From contig NZ_CP093313.1 in assembly GCF_025264625.1 (NCBI RefSeq), positions 4,030,001-4,094,000 of the forward strand: DNA of 64,000 bases, in the 5' to 3' direction. This document shows, one piece after another, positions 14,665-22,876 of the stretch. The position numbers were made by a program, and so were the translations under genes. The stretch is from Occallatibacter riparius (GTDB lineage: Bacteria > Acidobacteriota > Terriglobia > Terriglobales > Acidobacteriaceae). The first letter of the stretch is position 1, and each line of letters opens with the position of its first letter. Below the pieces are notes generated by a model that worked only from the letters and a program-made list of their open reading frames with translations, was not told the origin of the DNA and searched no databases.

Positions 14665-15501
14665 TTAAAACGAATGGTGAATGAGCTGGACGTACCACAG
14701 TGTCGGCGCAGCCAGCAGCAGCGCATCGATGCGATCCAGCACGCCGCCGTGTCCCGGCAGAATCGTCCCTGAATCCTTCACGCCAGCCGAGCGCTTGAGC
14801 GCCGACTCAGCAAGATCGCCCACCTGCGCCACCACGTTCAGGAATGCCGACAGCACCAGCCAGTACCAAACCGGATCCTCAGAGAACGACAGCGCCATCG
14901 TGTTGAAGTGCGTACTCAGGTAGTCTGCCAGCGCGAGCAACAGGCCAGTCACAGCCACGCTGCCCACCACAGATGCCACCGCGCCCTCCCACGACTTGTT
15001 GGGGCTGATCGAAGGCGCCAGCTTGTGCCGTCCCCATGCACGCCCCACGTAAAGGGCAGTCGTATCTCCCGCCCAAACTGCGCAGAACAGAAACACCAGC
15101 AACGACGGCCCATTCGACTGCTGCTTCAACGCCGGCAAAGACACCAGCGTAAGACCCGTGTAGAGCAGCCCAAACACTGAGCTTGATGCGTCCGGCAGCA
15201 CCCGGTTGATAGGGCTCAGGAACGTGCACCACAACAGCAGAAACAGCGACAGTATCCCGAGGGTAGGAGCCACCTGGTCCGGCCATCGATACGAAGCTAC
15301 GAACAACGCCACAATGGCCACGCCCACAACGAGGCGCGGCGGATCGGCCCCGAGCTCCTTGGCCAGCCCCAGATATTCCCACCCGGCCAGCGCGGCCACA
15401 ACCGCAGTGGCGGCCACAAAAAGCCATTGCCAGTGCGGCGGCAAAAACACAATCACGAAAACAATGGGGATAAGGACGGCGGCCGTGATAACTCGTTTCA
15501 T
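14665..15501 (-). CDS. cdsA: phosphatidate cytidylyltransferase
   Basis: The product is 278 residues from ATG 15501 (MKRVITAAVLIPIVFVIVF); an in-frame ATG 36 nt upstream is possible, but its residues look non-native. It is a polytopic inner-membrane enzyme that makes CDP-diacylglycerol from phosphatidic acid and CTP, the branch point of phospholipid synthesis. The signature is visible near the C-terminus: GVKDSGTILPGHGGVLDRIDALL, with the S-x(2)-K-R-x(4)-K-D motif in SALKRSAGVKDSG. About eight hydrophobic helices cover the rest. It belongs to the dispersed uppS-cdsA-dxr-rseP set. Confidence 0.94.
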   Translation of the reverse strand: MKRVITAAVLIPIVFVIVFLPPHWQWLFVAATAVVAALAGWEYLGLAKELGADPPRLVVGVAIVALFVASYRWPDQVAPTLGILSLFLLLWCTFLSPINRVLPDASSSVFGLLYTGLTLVSLPALKQQSNGPSLLVFLFCAVWAGDTTALYVGRAWGRHKLAPSISPNKSWEGAVASVVGSVAVTGLLLALADYLSTHFNTMALSFSEDPVWYWLVLSAFLNVVAQVGDLAESALKRSAGVKDSGTILPGHGGVLDRIDALLLAAPTLWYVQLIHHSF

Positions 15502-15558
15502 TCTTGCGTTTGAGAATACAGCACCGGGGCAGGGCATTCGCCGCGGCTCACGGGCGCC

Positions 15559-16026
15559 TCAACCTCTGCCGAGTCTTGGGTCAAAATCGAACTTCGCGGG
15601 CTCAGCGATCTCGACCTTGTCGAAGTCGGGGTGCGCCGGGTTCAGCAGATAGTTCCACTCTTCCGGCACCACCACGCTCGGCACCCGAAACACTGCGCTA
15701 CCGGCGCCCTTGATCCATTTGTCTCCGATCGCTTGCGTGCTGCGGGGCGGCGGATTTTCGCGCCAGTCGGACGGAATCTCGCCCGGCTCCAGTTTCCTCA
15801 GGAGCCGCTCATCGAACTCTACGCGACGCAGCACATAGCGCTTCAGAACCCGCGGCGAGTCCAGGTGCACCAGCATCTCCAGTGCCGCCAGTGCCCGCGA
15901 CCCGGCGGTATACACCACGGCCACGCCCGCCGAATTCCACCGCCCGCCATAGAGCCGCGCGCCTTCTCCGCTGAACGCCTGGGCCGTATGGCGCTCATGC
16001 ACAATCCGCCACCCGGAAAGCTTCAA
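15559..16026 (-). CDS. res: RES-domain toxin (NAD-degrading)
   Basis: The product is 155 residues, the usual length for Res toxins. The family residues are visible: Arg 7 in GWRIVHERH, then GEGARLYGGRWNSAG (residues 20-34) with the second conserved Arg and W-N, VVYTAGSRALAALEMLVHL with the conserved Tyr and Glu, and a C-terminal WNYLLNPAHPDF with the Asn-His pair. The fold is ADP-ribosyltransferase-like, and characterised members deplete NAD+. The start overlaps the xre stop by 4 nt (ATGA). It is paired with the Xre/DUF2384 antitoxin directly upstream and controlled from the palindromic operator before it. Confidence 0.92.
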   Translation of the reverse strand: MKLSGWRIVHERHTAQAFSGEGARLYGGRWNSAGVAVVYTAGSRALAALEMLVHLDSPRVLKRYVLRRVEFDERLLRKLEPGEIPSDWRENPPPRSTQAIGDKWIKGAGSAVFRVPSVVVPEEWNYLLNPAHPDFDKVEIAEPAKFDFDPRLGRG

Positions 16027-16457
16027 GAAAAGACCCCGTGCTCAAGCCGCCCTAGCAGGTTCTCCACCTCGCGGGCTCCAATCTCCGTCCGCGCATAATC
16101 GAGCGGGCTCTGCCCGGCCAGTGCCTGCTTCGGTTCCCGCAGCCACTGCCGCGCCTCGCTGCTCTCCCAGTCAAACAGTGCCAGGGCCTTCTCCAGCAGG
16201 CGGGCCACTCGCACTACCCGCTCGGATTCGTCCGGGCTCAGCCGCCCCGCCGTCTTGCGCCGGGCCAGCGTGCGCGCCGGAATGCCCAGATGAGTCGCCA
16301 AATCCGGAAGCGCCAGCCCCAACCCCAACGACAGCGACTCCATTGCCCTGAGGGGCAAGCCCTGCTCAATCTCGCGAATCAGCCGATTGGTGTCGGTTGA
16401 CCCCGCTCCCATCATCGATTCGGTGATAAATCCGCGTGCCGCGATCGCTCTACTCAT
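16023..16457 (-). CDS. xre: Xre/MbcA/ParS-type antitoxin
   Basis: The product is 144 residues from ATG 16457, chosen because AGGA stands 8 nt upstream; the in-frame ATG at 16466 has its AGG too close. The N-terminal half is a HTH (LPDLATHLGIPARTLARRKT), and the C-terminal DUF2384 toxin-binding part reads WLREPKQALAGQSPLDYARTE. It neutralises the downstream Res toxin and should repress its own promoter. The upstream region carries an exceptionally clean inverted repeat at 16482-16514 with the probable -10 box in its centre. Confidence 0.92.
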   Translation of the reverse strand: MSRAIAARGFITESMMGAGSTDTNRLIREIEQGLPLRAMESLSLGLGLALPDLATHLGIPARTLARRKTAGRLSPDESERVVRVARLLEKALALFDWESSEARQWLREPKQALAGQSPLDYARTEIGAREVENLLGRLEHGVFS

Positions 16458-16481
16458 AAGGAGCATCCTATCGCAGATTCA

Positions 16482-16514
16482 TGCCAAATGGCAAATATAT
16501 TGCGCCATTTGGCA
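16482..16514 (-). promoter_or_regulatory. palindromic operator/promoter of the xre-res pair
   Basis: A perfect 11-bp inverted repeat, TGCCAAATGGC (16482-16492) and GCCATTTGGCA (16504-16514), has an 11-nt AT-rich centre. Each arm is itself a partial palindrome (GCCA-AA-TGGC), giving four half-sites. The centre contains TATATT on the minus strand (16494-16499), a good -10 box, 37 nt before the xre ATG. Binding of the antitoxin here would cover the promoter. Confidence 0.75.
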
Positions 16515-16530
16515 GAACTGGGCAGACAGC

Positions 16531-18237
16531 TCAGGCGATCACTTCGGCCTCGGTCGGAACCTGCTCGCCCAGGTACTTCGTCACTGCCGTTTCAAGGTTG
16601 AAGTGCATGCCTTCGCGCCCCAACGCCTCGCCCAACGATGATCGCTGCACCACGGAAAGAACCTCGGGGTTCATGCCCACGAGCCAAAGGCGAACGCCGC
16701 CCTCCCGCGATTTCCTCTCCGCCTCACCCAGCATCTTGAGTGCCGTGTACTCGAGGTCGAAGATGGCGCGCATATCGAGAGCGACGACCCGGGGCTGTAC
16801 TTCCTCGATTTCGTGCCGGACTTTGTGCGCCAATTGCTCTGCGTTCGCGAAGAAGATTCGTCCTTCGGGCCGCAGGATCAGCAGCCCCGGGAAGCTCTCA
16901 TCTTCGGGGTGTTCATCGCTGCGCGGCCGGAAGATGTTTGTCCCAGGCTTGCGGCCCAGCCGGTACACATGTGGATTCGCAACCTGGTAGGCGAGCCCAA
17001 TAATCGACGCGATGATCGCCACGATGATGCCTTTCAGCGTCCCCACCAGCATTACGCCCGCAAAGGCAATCAGGGCCCAGATGAACTCCGTGCGGCGCAC
17101 CGCCAGAATCTCCTTGAACTCCTTCGGCTTGATCATGCTGACCGTATAAACAATGACAACCGAGGCCAGCGTGGCATTCGGCATCATGGCGATCAGCGGA
17201 GCCAGCAGCAGCATCGTCACCAGCGTCATGGCCGCGGTCACAAGCTCAGCCATCTGGCTTCGCGCTCCGGCAAGCCGATTCACAGCGGTCTGACTCGTTC
17301 CGCCTCCACCCGGCATTGCTCCCAGCAGCGCCCCGCCAGCGTTGGCAAGTCCAGTCGCGAACAGTTCCCGGTTCGCCTGCGGCATCGGCTCGTCGTTCGC
17401 AGCAAAGGCGCGTCCTGCCGCAATAGTCTCGGTAAAGCTCATCAACGCTATCCCGAGTGCACCCGGCCATAGTTGGCTGGCCATATCAAGCGACGGAGCC
17501 GTGAACGACGGAAGCCCCTTAGGAATATTCCCCACCACGCTTACGCCGTGCGCGGTCAGATGCAGGAAATAAGCGCACGCGATCCCGCCCCCCACCGCAA
17601 TCAACGGCGCTGGAATCTTGGGCGTGTAGTGTTCCATGGCGATCAGCAGCGCAATAGTGATTACAGCAACGCTCAGCGTGATGGGATTCGTCTCCGCCAC
17701 GCTGCGGATCGTTGCCAGCACGTTGTGCAGAAACGTCCCCTTTTCGATGTGGGTGCCGAATAGCTTCGGAGCCTGGTCCAGGATGATCACCACGCCGATA
17801 CCCGCCTTGAATCCGATCAGCACCGGCTCGGAAATAAAATTCGCCACAAAGCCCAGCCGCAAAAAGCACGCCGCGACGAGCATTGCGCCCACCAGCAGCG
17901 TCAGCGTCGCGGCGGCGCGTAAAAGCGCGGCCTGATCTCCGCCCGGCGCAACCGCGCTCAGCTCTGCGGCGGTCAGAATCGCGATTGTGGATGACGTGCT
18001 GACGCTGAGCACGCGCGAGGTCCCAAGAATCGCATAGATGATCATCGGCACAAACGCCGTGTAGAGGCCGACCTGCAGCGGCAGCCCCGCCACGCTCGTA
18101 TAGGCCATCGATTTGGGAATGACTACCGCCGCCGCCGTGAGTCCCGCAATGACATCGGGCCGCAGCCAGTCACTGCGATAGGAGGTCAGCCACTCCGGCA
18201 GACCGAAGCGGCCGCCTTGCTTTGCATCTGAAGACAT
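16531..18237 (-). CDS. SulP-family anion transporter with STAS domain
   Basis: The product is 568 residues from ATG 18237 (AGGAG about 6 nt upstream; GTG 18243 is in frame but too close). It is an inner-membrane transporter of the SLC26/SulP type that carries sulfate, bicarbonate or other anions. The N-terminal LRPDVIAGLTAAAVVIPKSMAY is the family signature (quoted in part), followed by about twelve hydrophobic segments to residue 430. The C-terminal STAS domain (about residues 445-550) includes PRVVALDMRAIFDLEYTALKM. Substrate is not deducible; a periplasmic carbonic anhydrase in the window would fit bicarbonate, but it is 30 kb away. Confidence 0.9.
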   Translation of the reverse strand: MSSDAKQGGRFGLPEWLTSYRSDWLRPDVIAGLTAAAVVIPKSMAYTSVAGLPLQVGLYTAFVPMIIYAILGTSRVLSVSTSSTIAILTAAELSAVAPGGDQAALLRAAATLTLLVGAMLVAACFLRLGFVANFISEPVLIGFKAGIGVVIILDQAPKLFGTHIEKGTFLHNVLATIRSVAETNPITLSVAVITIALLIAMEHYTPKIPAPLIAVGGGIACAYFLHLTAHGVSVVGNIPKGLPSFTAPSLDMASQLWPGALGIALMSFTETIAAGRAFAANDEPMPQANRELFATGLANAGGALLGAMPGGGGTSQTAVNRLAGARSQMAELVTAAMTLVTMLLLAPLIAMMPNATLASVVIVYTVSMIKPKEFKEILAVRRTEFIWALIAFAGVMLVGTLKGIIVAIIASIIGLAYQVANPHVYRLGRKPGTNIFRPRSDEHPEDESFPGLLILRPEGRIFFANAEQLAHKVRHEIEEVQPRVVALDMRAIFDLEYTALKMLGEAERKSREGGVRLWLVGMNPEVLSVVQRSSLGEALGREGMHFNLETAVTKYLGEQVPTEAEVIA

Positions 18238-18463
18238 GCGCACTCCTCACCGGACTCACATCGTCCGCGCCGAAGCCAAAGGTCACAGGAATCCAATTTG
18301 GAGAGAATGTCTCCGGCGCGCGCCTCCATGAACTAGGAGAAATGCCAGTTCAGCAAGCCGTCGTGCGTGTCTCTCAGCAGCCGGTCAGTCCCCGAGGCGA
18401 TGTCACAGAAGCTGCATCTTTTGCCAGATGCTATTCGGAGAGCCCGAGGATAGATTCCGCGCC

Positions 18464-19945
18464 ATGAAGACCCACAGTCGCACCTTGGCTGTTTCCTTGC
18501 TCTGTGTTGCCTTCGCTTGCCCTTTCTTCCCCCACCTGGACGCTCAGGAGAAAGCATCAGGCAGACAGCAAATTACGCCTCCAACGGAGACAAAGCTCTG
18601 GACGGGCGACATCGACGAGTTGCTGAAGAAGCGGGTCATCCGCATCGGCGTTCCATACTCCAAAACCTTCTACTACACGGTCAAAGGCGTGCAGTACGGA
18701 ACCGCGTACGAAACCGGGAAGGAACTGGAGAAATATCTCAACAAGAAATATCCCCAGCCCACCAAGAACCTCAAGATCCTGGTGGTCCTGTTCGTATTGC
18801 CGCGCGATCATGCGGCGGACATGCTGCAGAAAGGCAAGATCGATATCCTGGCCGGCGCAATTTCTGTCACCGATCAGCGCAAGATGCTCGCCGACTTCTG
18901 CGACCCCATCTACACCGGCATCAACGAAGTAGTGGTCACCGCTCCCGGCGGCCCGCAAATTACATCCGCCGACGACCTCTCAGGCAAGACCGTCTCTGTC
19001 CGCAAAATATCCAGCTACTGGGAACACCTCGAGGCTCTCAATCAGCGCTTCAAGACCGAGGGCAAACCAGAGGTGAAGCTGCAGGTCGTCCCCGACGATC
19101 TCGGTGACGAAGATCTGCTCGAGATGGTCAACTCCGGCCTGTTGCCCATGACGGTTGTGAGCGACTGGACCGCGAAACTCTGGAGCAAACTGCTACCCAA
19201 GATAGTGGTGACTGATACGGCCATCAGCACCGGCGGCACAGTCGCCTGGGCCATACGCAAGGACTCTCCCAAGCTGATGGCTGACCTCAATCAGTTCTTC
19301 ACCACTCACAAAGAGGGAACCGCATTCGGCCGCGAACTCGTCTCGCGATACGTGACAAGCGGCTACATGCTCAAGCAGGCCGTCTCTCCCTCGGCCATGA
19401 AGAACTTCGAGGCCACCTCCGCGCAGTTCCAGAAGTACGCAGCCGAATACGGCACCGATTACATGCTCATGATGGCGAAGGGCTATCAGGAGTCAGGGTT
19501 GAATCAGAACGTGAAGAGCCCGGTGGGCGCCATCGGCATCATGCAGCTCATGCCCGCCACCGGCAAATCGATGCAGGTGGGCGACATCACTCAGCAGGAC
19601 GCCAACATCCACGCCGGCATCAAGTATTTCCGCCAGACCGAAGAGAAGTACTTCGGCAACGAACCTATGGATGAGCTGAACAAGGTGCTCTTCACCATGG
19701 CCGCATATAACTGCGGGCCGAACCGTGTGAAGCAGCTGCGGCAGGAGGCTTCGGACAAAGGCCTCGATCCCAACATCTGGATCAACAATGTGGAAGTAAT
19801 CGCCGCGGCTCGGGTCGGCAACGAGACGGTCAGCTACGTCTCGAACATCTACAAGTACTACATCGCCTACAAGCTGCTCGCCGAGCAGGAGGAGCAGCGC
19901 AAAAAGGCCCGCGAGTCAATTGCGGAAACTCCCGGGGGCTTTTAG
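18464..19945 (+). CDS. MltF-like membrane/periplasmic lytic transglycosylase
   Basis: The product is 493 residues from ATG 18464, which places a Sec signal peptide (KTHSRTLAVSLLCVAFACP) at the N-terminus. Residues about 45-310 form a periplasmic solute-binding (SBP_bac_3) domain: KRVIRIGVPYSKTFYY, LAGAISVTDQRKM, ADDLSGKTVSVRK. Residues about 330-470 are a transglycosylase SLT domain with catalytic Glu in AKGYQESGLNQNVKSPVG and the GIMQLMPAT motif, plus AAYNCGPNRV. This two-domain layout is that of MltF: it cleaves peptidoglycan glycan strands to 1,6-anhydro ends, with the first domain sensing muropeptides. Its 3' end overlaps the convergent uppS by 4 nt. Confidence 0.92.
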   Translation: MKTHSRTLAVSLLCVAFACPFFPHLDAQEKASGRQQITPPTETKLWTGDIDELLKKRVIRIGVPYSKTFYYTVKGVQYGTAYETGKELEKYLNKKYPQPTKNLKILVVLFVLPRDHAADMLQKGKIDILAGAISVTDQRKMLADFCDPIYTGINEVVVTAPGGPQITSADDLSGKTVSVRKISSYWEHLEALNQRFKTEGKPEVKLQVVPDDLGDEDLLEMVNSGLLPMTVVSDWTAKLWSKLLPKIVVTDTAISTGGTVAWAIRKDSPKLMADLNQFFTTHKEGTAFGRELVSRYVTSGYMLKQAVSPSAMKNFEATSAQFQKYAAEYGTDYMLMMAKGYQESGLNQNVKSPVGAIGIMQLMPATGKSMQVGDITQQDANIHAGIKYFRQTEEKYFGNEPMDELNKVLFTMAAYNCGPNRVKQLRQEASDKGLDPNIWINNVEVIAAARVGNETVSYVSNIYKYYIAYKLLAEQEEQRKKARESIAETPGGF

Positions 19946-20775
19946 CTGACGGCGATTTTGTACTGCTCGGCCTCTTCGTCGGTGGCCAGCACGTTATCGC
20001 CAAGGCCGCCAAAGCGCCGTTCGCGCCGCTGGAAGTCGGCAATCGCCTCCAGCAAGTGGATCCCGCGGAAGTCGGGCCACAGGCGATCCGTGACAAAGAT
20101 CTCTGTATAGGCGATCTGCCACAGAAGGTAGTTGGAGATTCGCATCTCCCCCGAGGTCCTGATCAACAGATCGGGATCGGGCATATGCGCTGTGTAGAGA
20201 TGGCGATGGATGTCCTCTTCGGTGATGTGGCTGGGCGCGATGTGCTTGTGCTTCATCTCCGCCACAAGGCCGCGAATCGCGTCCACCATCTCTGACCTGC
20301 CGCCGTAGTTCAACGCCAGCGTGAGCGTAGTGCCGGTGTTGCGTGCTGTCGTCTCCGCCGCCCACTGCATCGTGTCCTGCACTCCCGCGGGCAGCTCGTG
20401 CGTCCGGCCGATATAGCGGATGCGCACATTGTTGTCCATCATGCGCTTCACATTGCCCTCGAGATAACTCTTGAGCAATCGCATCAGGAAGTTCACTTCG
20501 GCGCGCGGACGGCGCAAATTGTTTTCCAGCGAGAATGCGTACAGCGTCAGCCAGGGCAGCCCGATGCGCGACGCCGTCTCTGTGACCATCTGCACGCTCT
20601 TGGCGCCCTGCTGATGACCCAGAAAGCGTTTCAGCGACCGCGAGCCCGCCCAGCGCCCATTGCCATCCATGATGATGGCCACGTGTTGGGGCAGGCGTTC
20701 CGGTTTGAGCGTGTCATAGACCGCGCGCTCCTCCGGTGTGAGCTCATGAATTCGCAACGTGCCTGCTGGGTGCAA
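19942..20775 (-). CDS. uppS: isoprenyl (undecaprenyl-PP) synthase
   Basis: The product is 277 residues from TTG 20775; most UppS proteins are 240-260, so the true start may be further in (a TTG codon lies 6 residues on). It is a cis-prenyltransferase that builds undecaprenyl diphosphate, the lipid carrier for peptidoglycan. Signatures: HVAIIMDGNGRWA with the catalytic Asp, GHQQGAKSV, YAFSLENNLRRP, and the C-terminal DPDLLIRTSGEMRISNYLLWQ with RxSGExRxSNF/Y. It usually heads an uppS-cdsA-dxr-rseP operon; here cdsA is 4.4 kb downstream beyond sulP, xre and res. Confidence 0.95.
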   Translation of the reverse strand: MHPAGTLRIHELTPEERAVYDTLKPERLPQHVAIIMDGNGRWAGSRSLKRFLGHQQGAKSVQMVTETASRIGLPWLTLYAFSLENNLRRPRAEVNFLMRLLKSYLEGNVKRMMDNNVRIRYIGRTHELPAGVQDTMQWAAETTARNTGTTLTLALNYGGRSEMVDAIRGLVAEMKHKHIAPSHITEEDIHRHLYTAHMPDPDLLIRTSGEMRISNYLLWQIAYTEIFVTDRLWPDFRGIHLLEAIADFQRRERRFGGLGDNVLATDEEAEQYKIAVS

Positions 20776-20992
20776 AGAGATCTGCCTCTGGATAAGGGCT
20801 CGCGCTGTTCAACGGCTGCCTGCAATAGAGCCCTGCGCCAAAAAGAACGCTTAACTCAGTGTAACGTCAGCGGCGCGCGCTGCGAACCGGATGACGACCA
20901 TTTAATTTGCGATGCAAAGTCGAACCTTCGAGGTGGCCGGCAACCAATGCAAATTCGGGACTTAATGGGCAAACCGGGTATACCATGCCGCC

Positions 20993-21370
20993 ATGTTTCT
21001 TGGAACACATTTACTGCTCTATAGTCGCGACCCGGAGGCCGACCGGGCATTCCTGCGTGATGTCCTGGAGATCCGCGCGGTAGACGCCGGTGAAGGCTGG
21101 CTAATCTTCGGCCTGCCGCCTGCGGAAATGGGAATTCATCCGGGCGAATCGCACATTGAGCATGCCGGAACAAATCTGGCTGCGAGCACCGTGTACCTGA
21201 TGTGCCGCGATCTGCGCGCAACAATGATGAATCTGGAAATGAAGGGCGTGACCTGTGGCCCCGTCCAGGAAGCCGGTTGGGGCGTCGTCACATCCATCCC
21301 GCTGCCCGGCGGCAGCAGTCTGGGCCTATACCAGCCGCGTCATCCCCTGGCCATCGAAACGCCGCAGTAG
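20993..21370 (+). CDS. VOC-family protein (glyoxalase-like)
   Basis: The product is 125 residues, a complete two-module vicinal oxygen chelate fold: LGTHLLLYSRDPEADRAFLRD in the first half and STVYLMCRDLRATMMNLEMKG in the second, ending with PLPGGSSLGLYQPRHP. The classic metal ligands (His in strand 1, Glu in the last strand) read H in GTHLLL and L-Y rather than Glu at the end, so a metal site may be incomplete. Members include lyases, dioxygenases and antibiotic-binding proteins. It stands alone between uppS and an Xre regulator, with no operon partner. Confidence 0.8.
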   Translation: MFLGTHLLLYSRDPEADRAFLRDVLEIRAVDAGEGWLIFGLPPAEMGIHPGESHIEHAGTNLAASTVYLMCRDLRATMMNLEMKGVTCGPVQEAGWGVVTSIPLPGGSSLGLYQPRHPLAIETPQ

Positions 21371-21446
21371 GTGCGGCGCAAGCCCCGGACACGCTGCATG
21401 AGCGCGCCCGGAGCCGTGCCTGAGGAGAGGAGGTCGCGGCCTTTCG

Positions 21447-21980
21447 CTAGGCGGTGCGGCGCTGTCCCGTGGCTTTGTCGCGCAGCGCACCCATGAACAG
21501 CGTGCGATGCAACGAGTCCATCCGCGGCAACAGCGAAGCAATTTCCGCCAGGAAAGGATCCGCCAGAATCGAGGTGACTTCTTCCTCGCGGCGGCTCCGC
21601 GTATCCCGGACCAGCTGGCACACGTCGACCTCGAGGGCATCAGCCAGGCGCTCCAGCGAGCCCAGGGTCGGAATCGCCTTGCCGTTCTCGATCTTCGAAA
21701 TGTAGGTGCGGGGCACCTGCATCCGGCCGGCCAGTTGTCGCTGGCTCAGATGCCGAGCACGGCGGATATCACGCACCTGGTTAGCCACCTGCAACCCGGC
21801 TTCGGTCGTGGTGGGCTGGCGGTCCGGTACAGGCACCGGCCCCAGTACAGGTACTTCCTCGATGTCGAGGGGTTTGTGGCAGCGGCGGCACATTGAGTTG
21901 CTGGTGCGGAACTGAACCAGCGCGCAATGTTCGCAGCGGACAACTTCACGTGAATCGACGCTCACTAAAGTAGTCGCCAT
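21447..21980 (-). CDS. Xre-family regulator with N-terminal zinc ribbon
   Basis: The product is 177 residues from ATG 21980. The frame is open for another 54 codons, but those overlap the promoter region and do not look protein-like; no ribosome binding site settles it. Residues about 14-38 make a zinc knuckle (VRCEHCALVQ then SMCRRC). A Cro/C1-type HTH spans about residues 70-125 (VRDIRRARHLSQRQLAGRM, then VPRTYISKIENGKAIPTL). The C-terminal helices (LADPFLAEIASLLPRM) may dimerise. It probably represses or activates its own promoter and perhaps the divergent HD-domain gene; a candidate palindrome lies between them. Confidence 0.85.
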   Translation of the reverse strand: MATTLVSVDSREVVRCEHCALVQFRTSNSMCRRCHKPLDIEEVPVLGPVPVPDRQPTTTEAGLQVANQVRDIRRARHLSQRQLAGRMQVPRTYISKIENGKAIPTLGSLERLADALEVDVCQLVRDTRSRREEEVTSILADPFLAEIASLLPRMDSLHRTLFMGALRDKATGQRRTA

Positions 21981-22078
21981 CGTATTGGTGCGGAGAGCCA
22001 GAGCGGGTTCTCCGGGGTGCATTTCTGCACCACCATATGTGCTACTGTCGGGGGAGTGAACCATAATTGTCAAGTAGA

Positions 22079-22100
22079 AACTTGGGGTCGCCCCTAAGTT
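22079..22100. promoter_or_regulatory. interrupted palindrome in a divergent promoter region
   Basis: AACTTGGGG, spacer TCG, then CCCC-T-AAGTT: a 9-bp inverted repeat with one bulged base, midway between the Xre regulator and the HD gene. It could be the operator of the Xre protein or a short hairpin in a leader. No -10/-35 pair is clear enough to place it relative to a promoter. Confidence 0.35.
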
Positions 22101-22163
22101 TTCCCCATCATACTCTGAAAAACCCGAAGAAACACGAACCAAATTTGCAACATGGGAGTAAAC

Positions 22164-22766
22164 ATGACCGAGCAGAACCAGTACGGGCGCGAACAGGCTC
22201 TCAGCCTCTTACGGGAATGGACCCAGAGTGACAGCCTCCGCAAGCATGCCCTGGCGGTTGAGGCCTGCGTCGCGGCCTACGGAGAGGCCGAAGCCGATCG
22301 GCTGGGACTGTCCGGCGCCGAGCGCGAGAGCCTGCTGAACCTGTACTCGACCACCGCTCTGCTCCACGACTTCGATTACGAACGCCACCCCTCCCGCGAA
22401 GAGCACCCGTTCGTCGGCGTCCGCGAACTCGAGCGGCAAGGCTGGCCCGTGGAACTGCGCACGGCCATCCTCGGCCACGCGGAGTATTCCGGCACGCCGC
22501 GCGTCACCCACCTCGACAAGGTCCTGTTTGCCTGCGACGAACTCGCCGGCTTCCTGACCGCCTGCGCGCTGGTCAAGCCCACCAAAGCCATCGCCGACGT
22601 AGAGGTCCCCAGCGTGAAAAAGAAGATGAAGGACAAGGCCTTCGCCAAGGGCGTCAACCGGCAGGACGTGATCCAGGGCGCCGCGGAACTCGGCGTCGAT
22701 CTCGATGCCCACATCGCCTTCTGCATCGAGGCGATGAAAAAGCGGGCCGCCGATCTGGGCCTTTAG
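22164..22766 (+). CDS. HD-domain phosphohydrolase-like protein
   Basis: The product is 200 residues from ATG 22164, which has GGGAG 5 nt upstream; an in-frame ATG 12 nt earlier lacks one. It is a small HD-fold protein: first His in LRKHALAVEACV, the HD pair in ALLHDFDYERHP, a later His in ILGHAEYSGTP, and Asp in LFACDELAGFLTA. This ligand order is that of HDIG-type hydrolases acting on nucleotides or phosphate esters; some homologues are annotated only as hydrolase. The C-terminal helices are Lys-rich. It is divergent from the Xre regulator and shares the intergenic region with it. Confidence 0.85.
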   Translation: MTEQNQYGREQALSLLREWTQSDSLRKHALAVEACVAAYGEAEADRLGLSGAERESLLNLYSTTALLHDFDYERHPSREEHPFVGVRELERQGWPVELRTAILGHAEYSGTPRVTHLDKVLFACDELAGFLTACALVKPTKAIADVEVPSVKKKMKDKAFAKGVNRQDVIQGAAELGVDLDAHIAFCIEAMKKRAADLGL

Positions 22767-22876
22767 AGCCTGCGGAAAAGCTCTTCCGGCGACGAATTTT
22801 CACGCGGCTTCCAGGATGCGGAATCTTCAGCAATGGGAAGTATTGGCGGTGACTCGCCCACGATAATGCGCAACTC

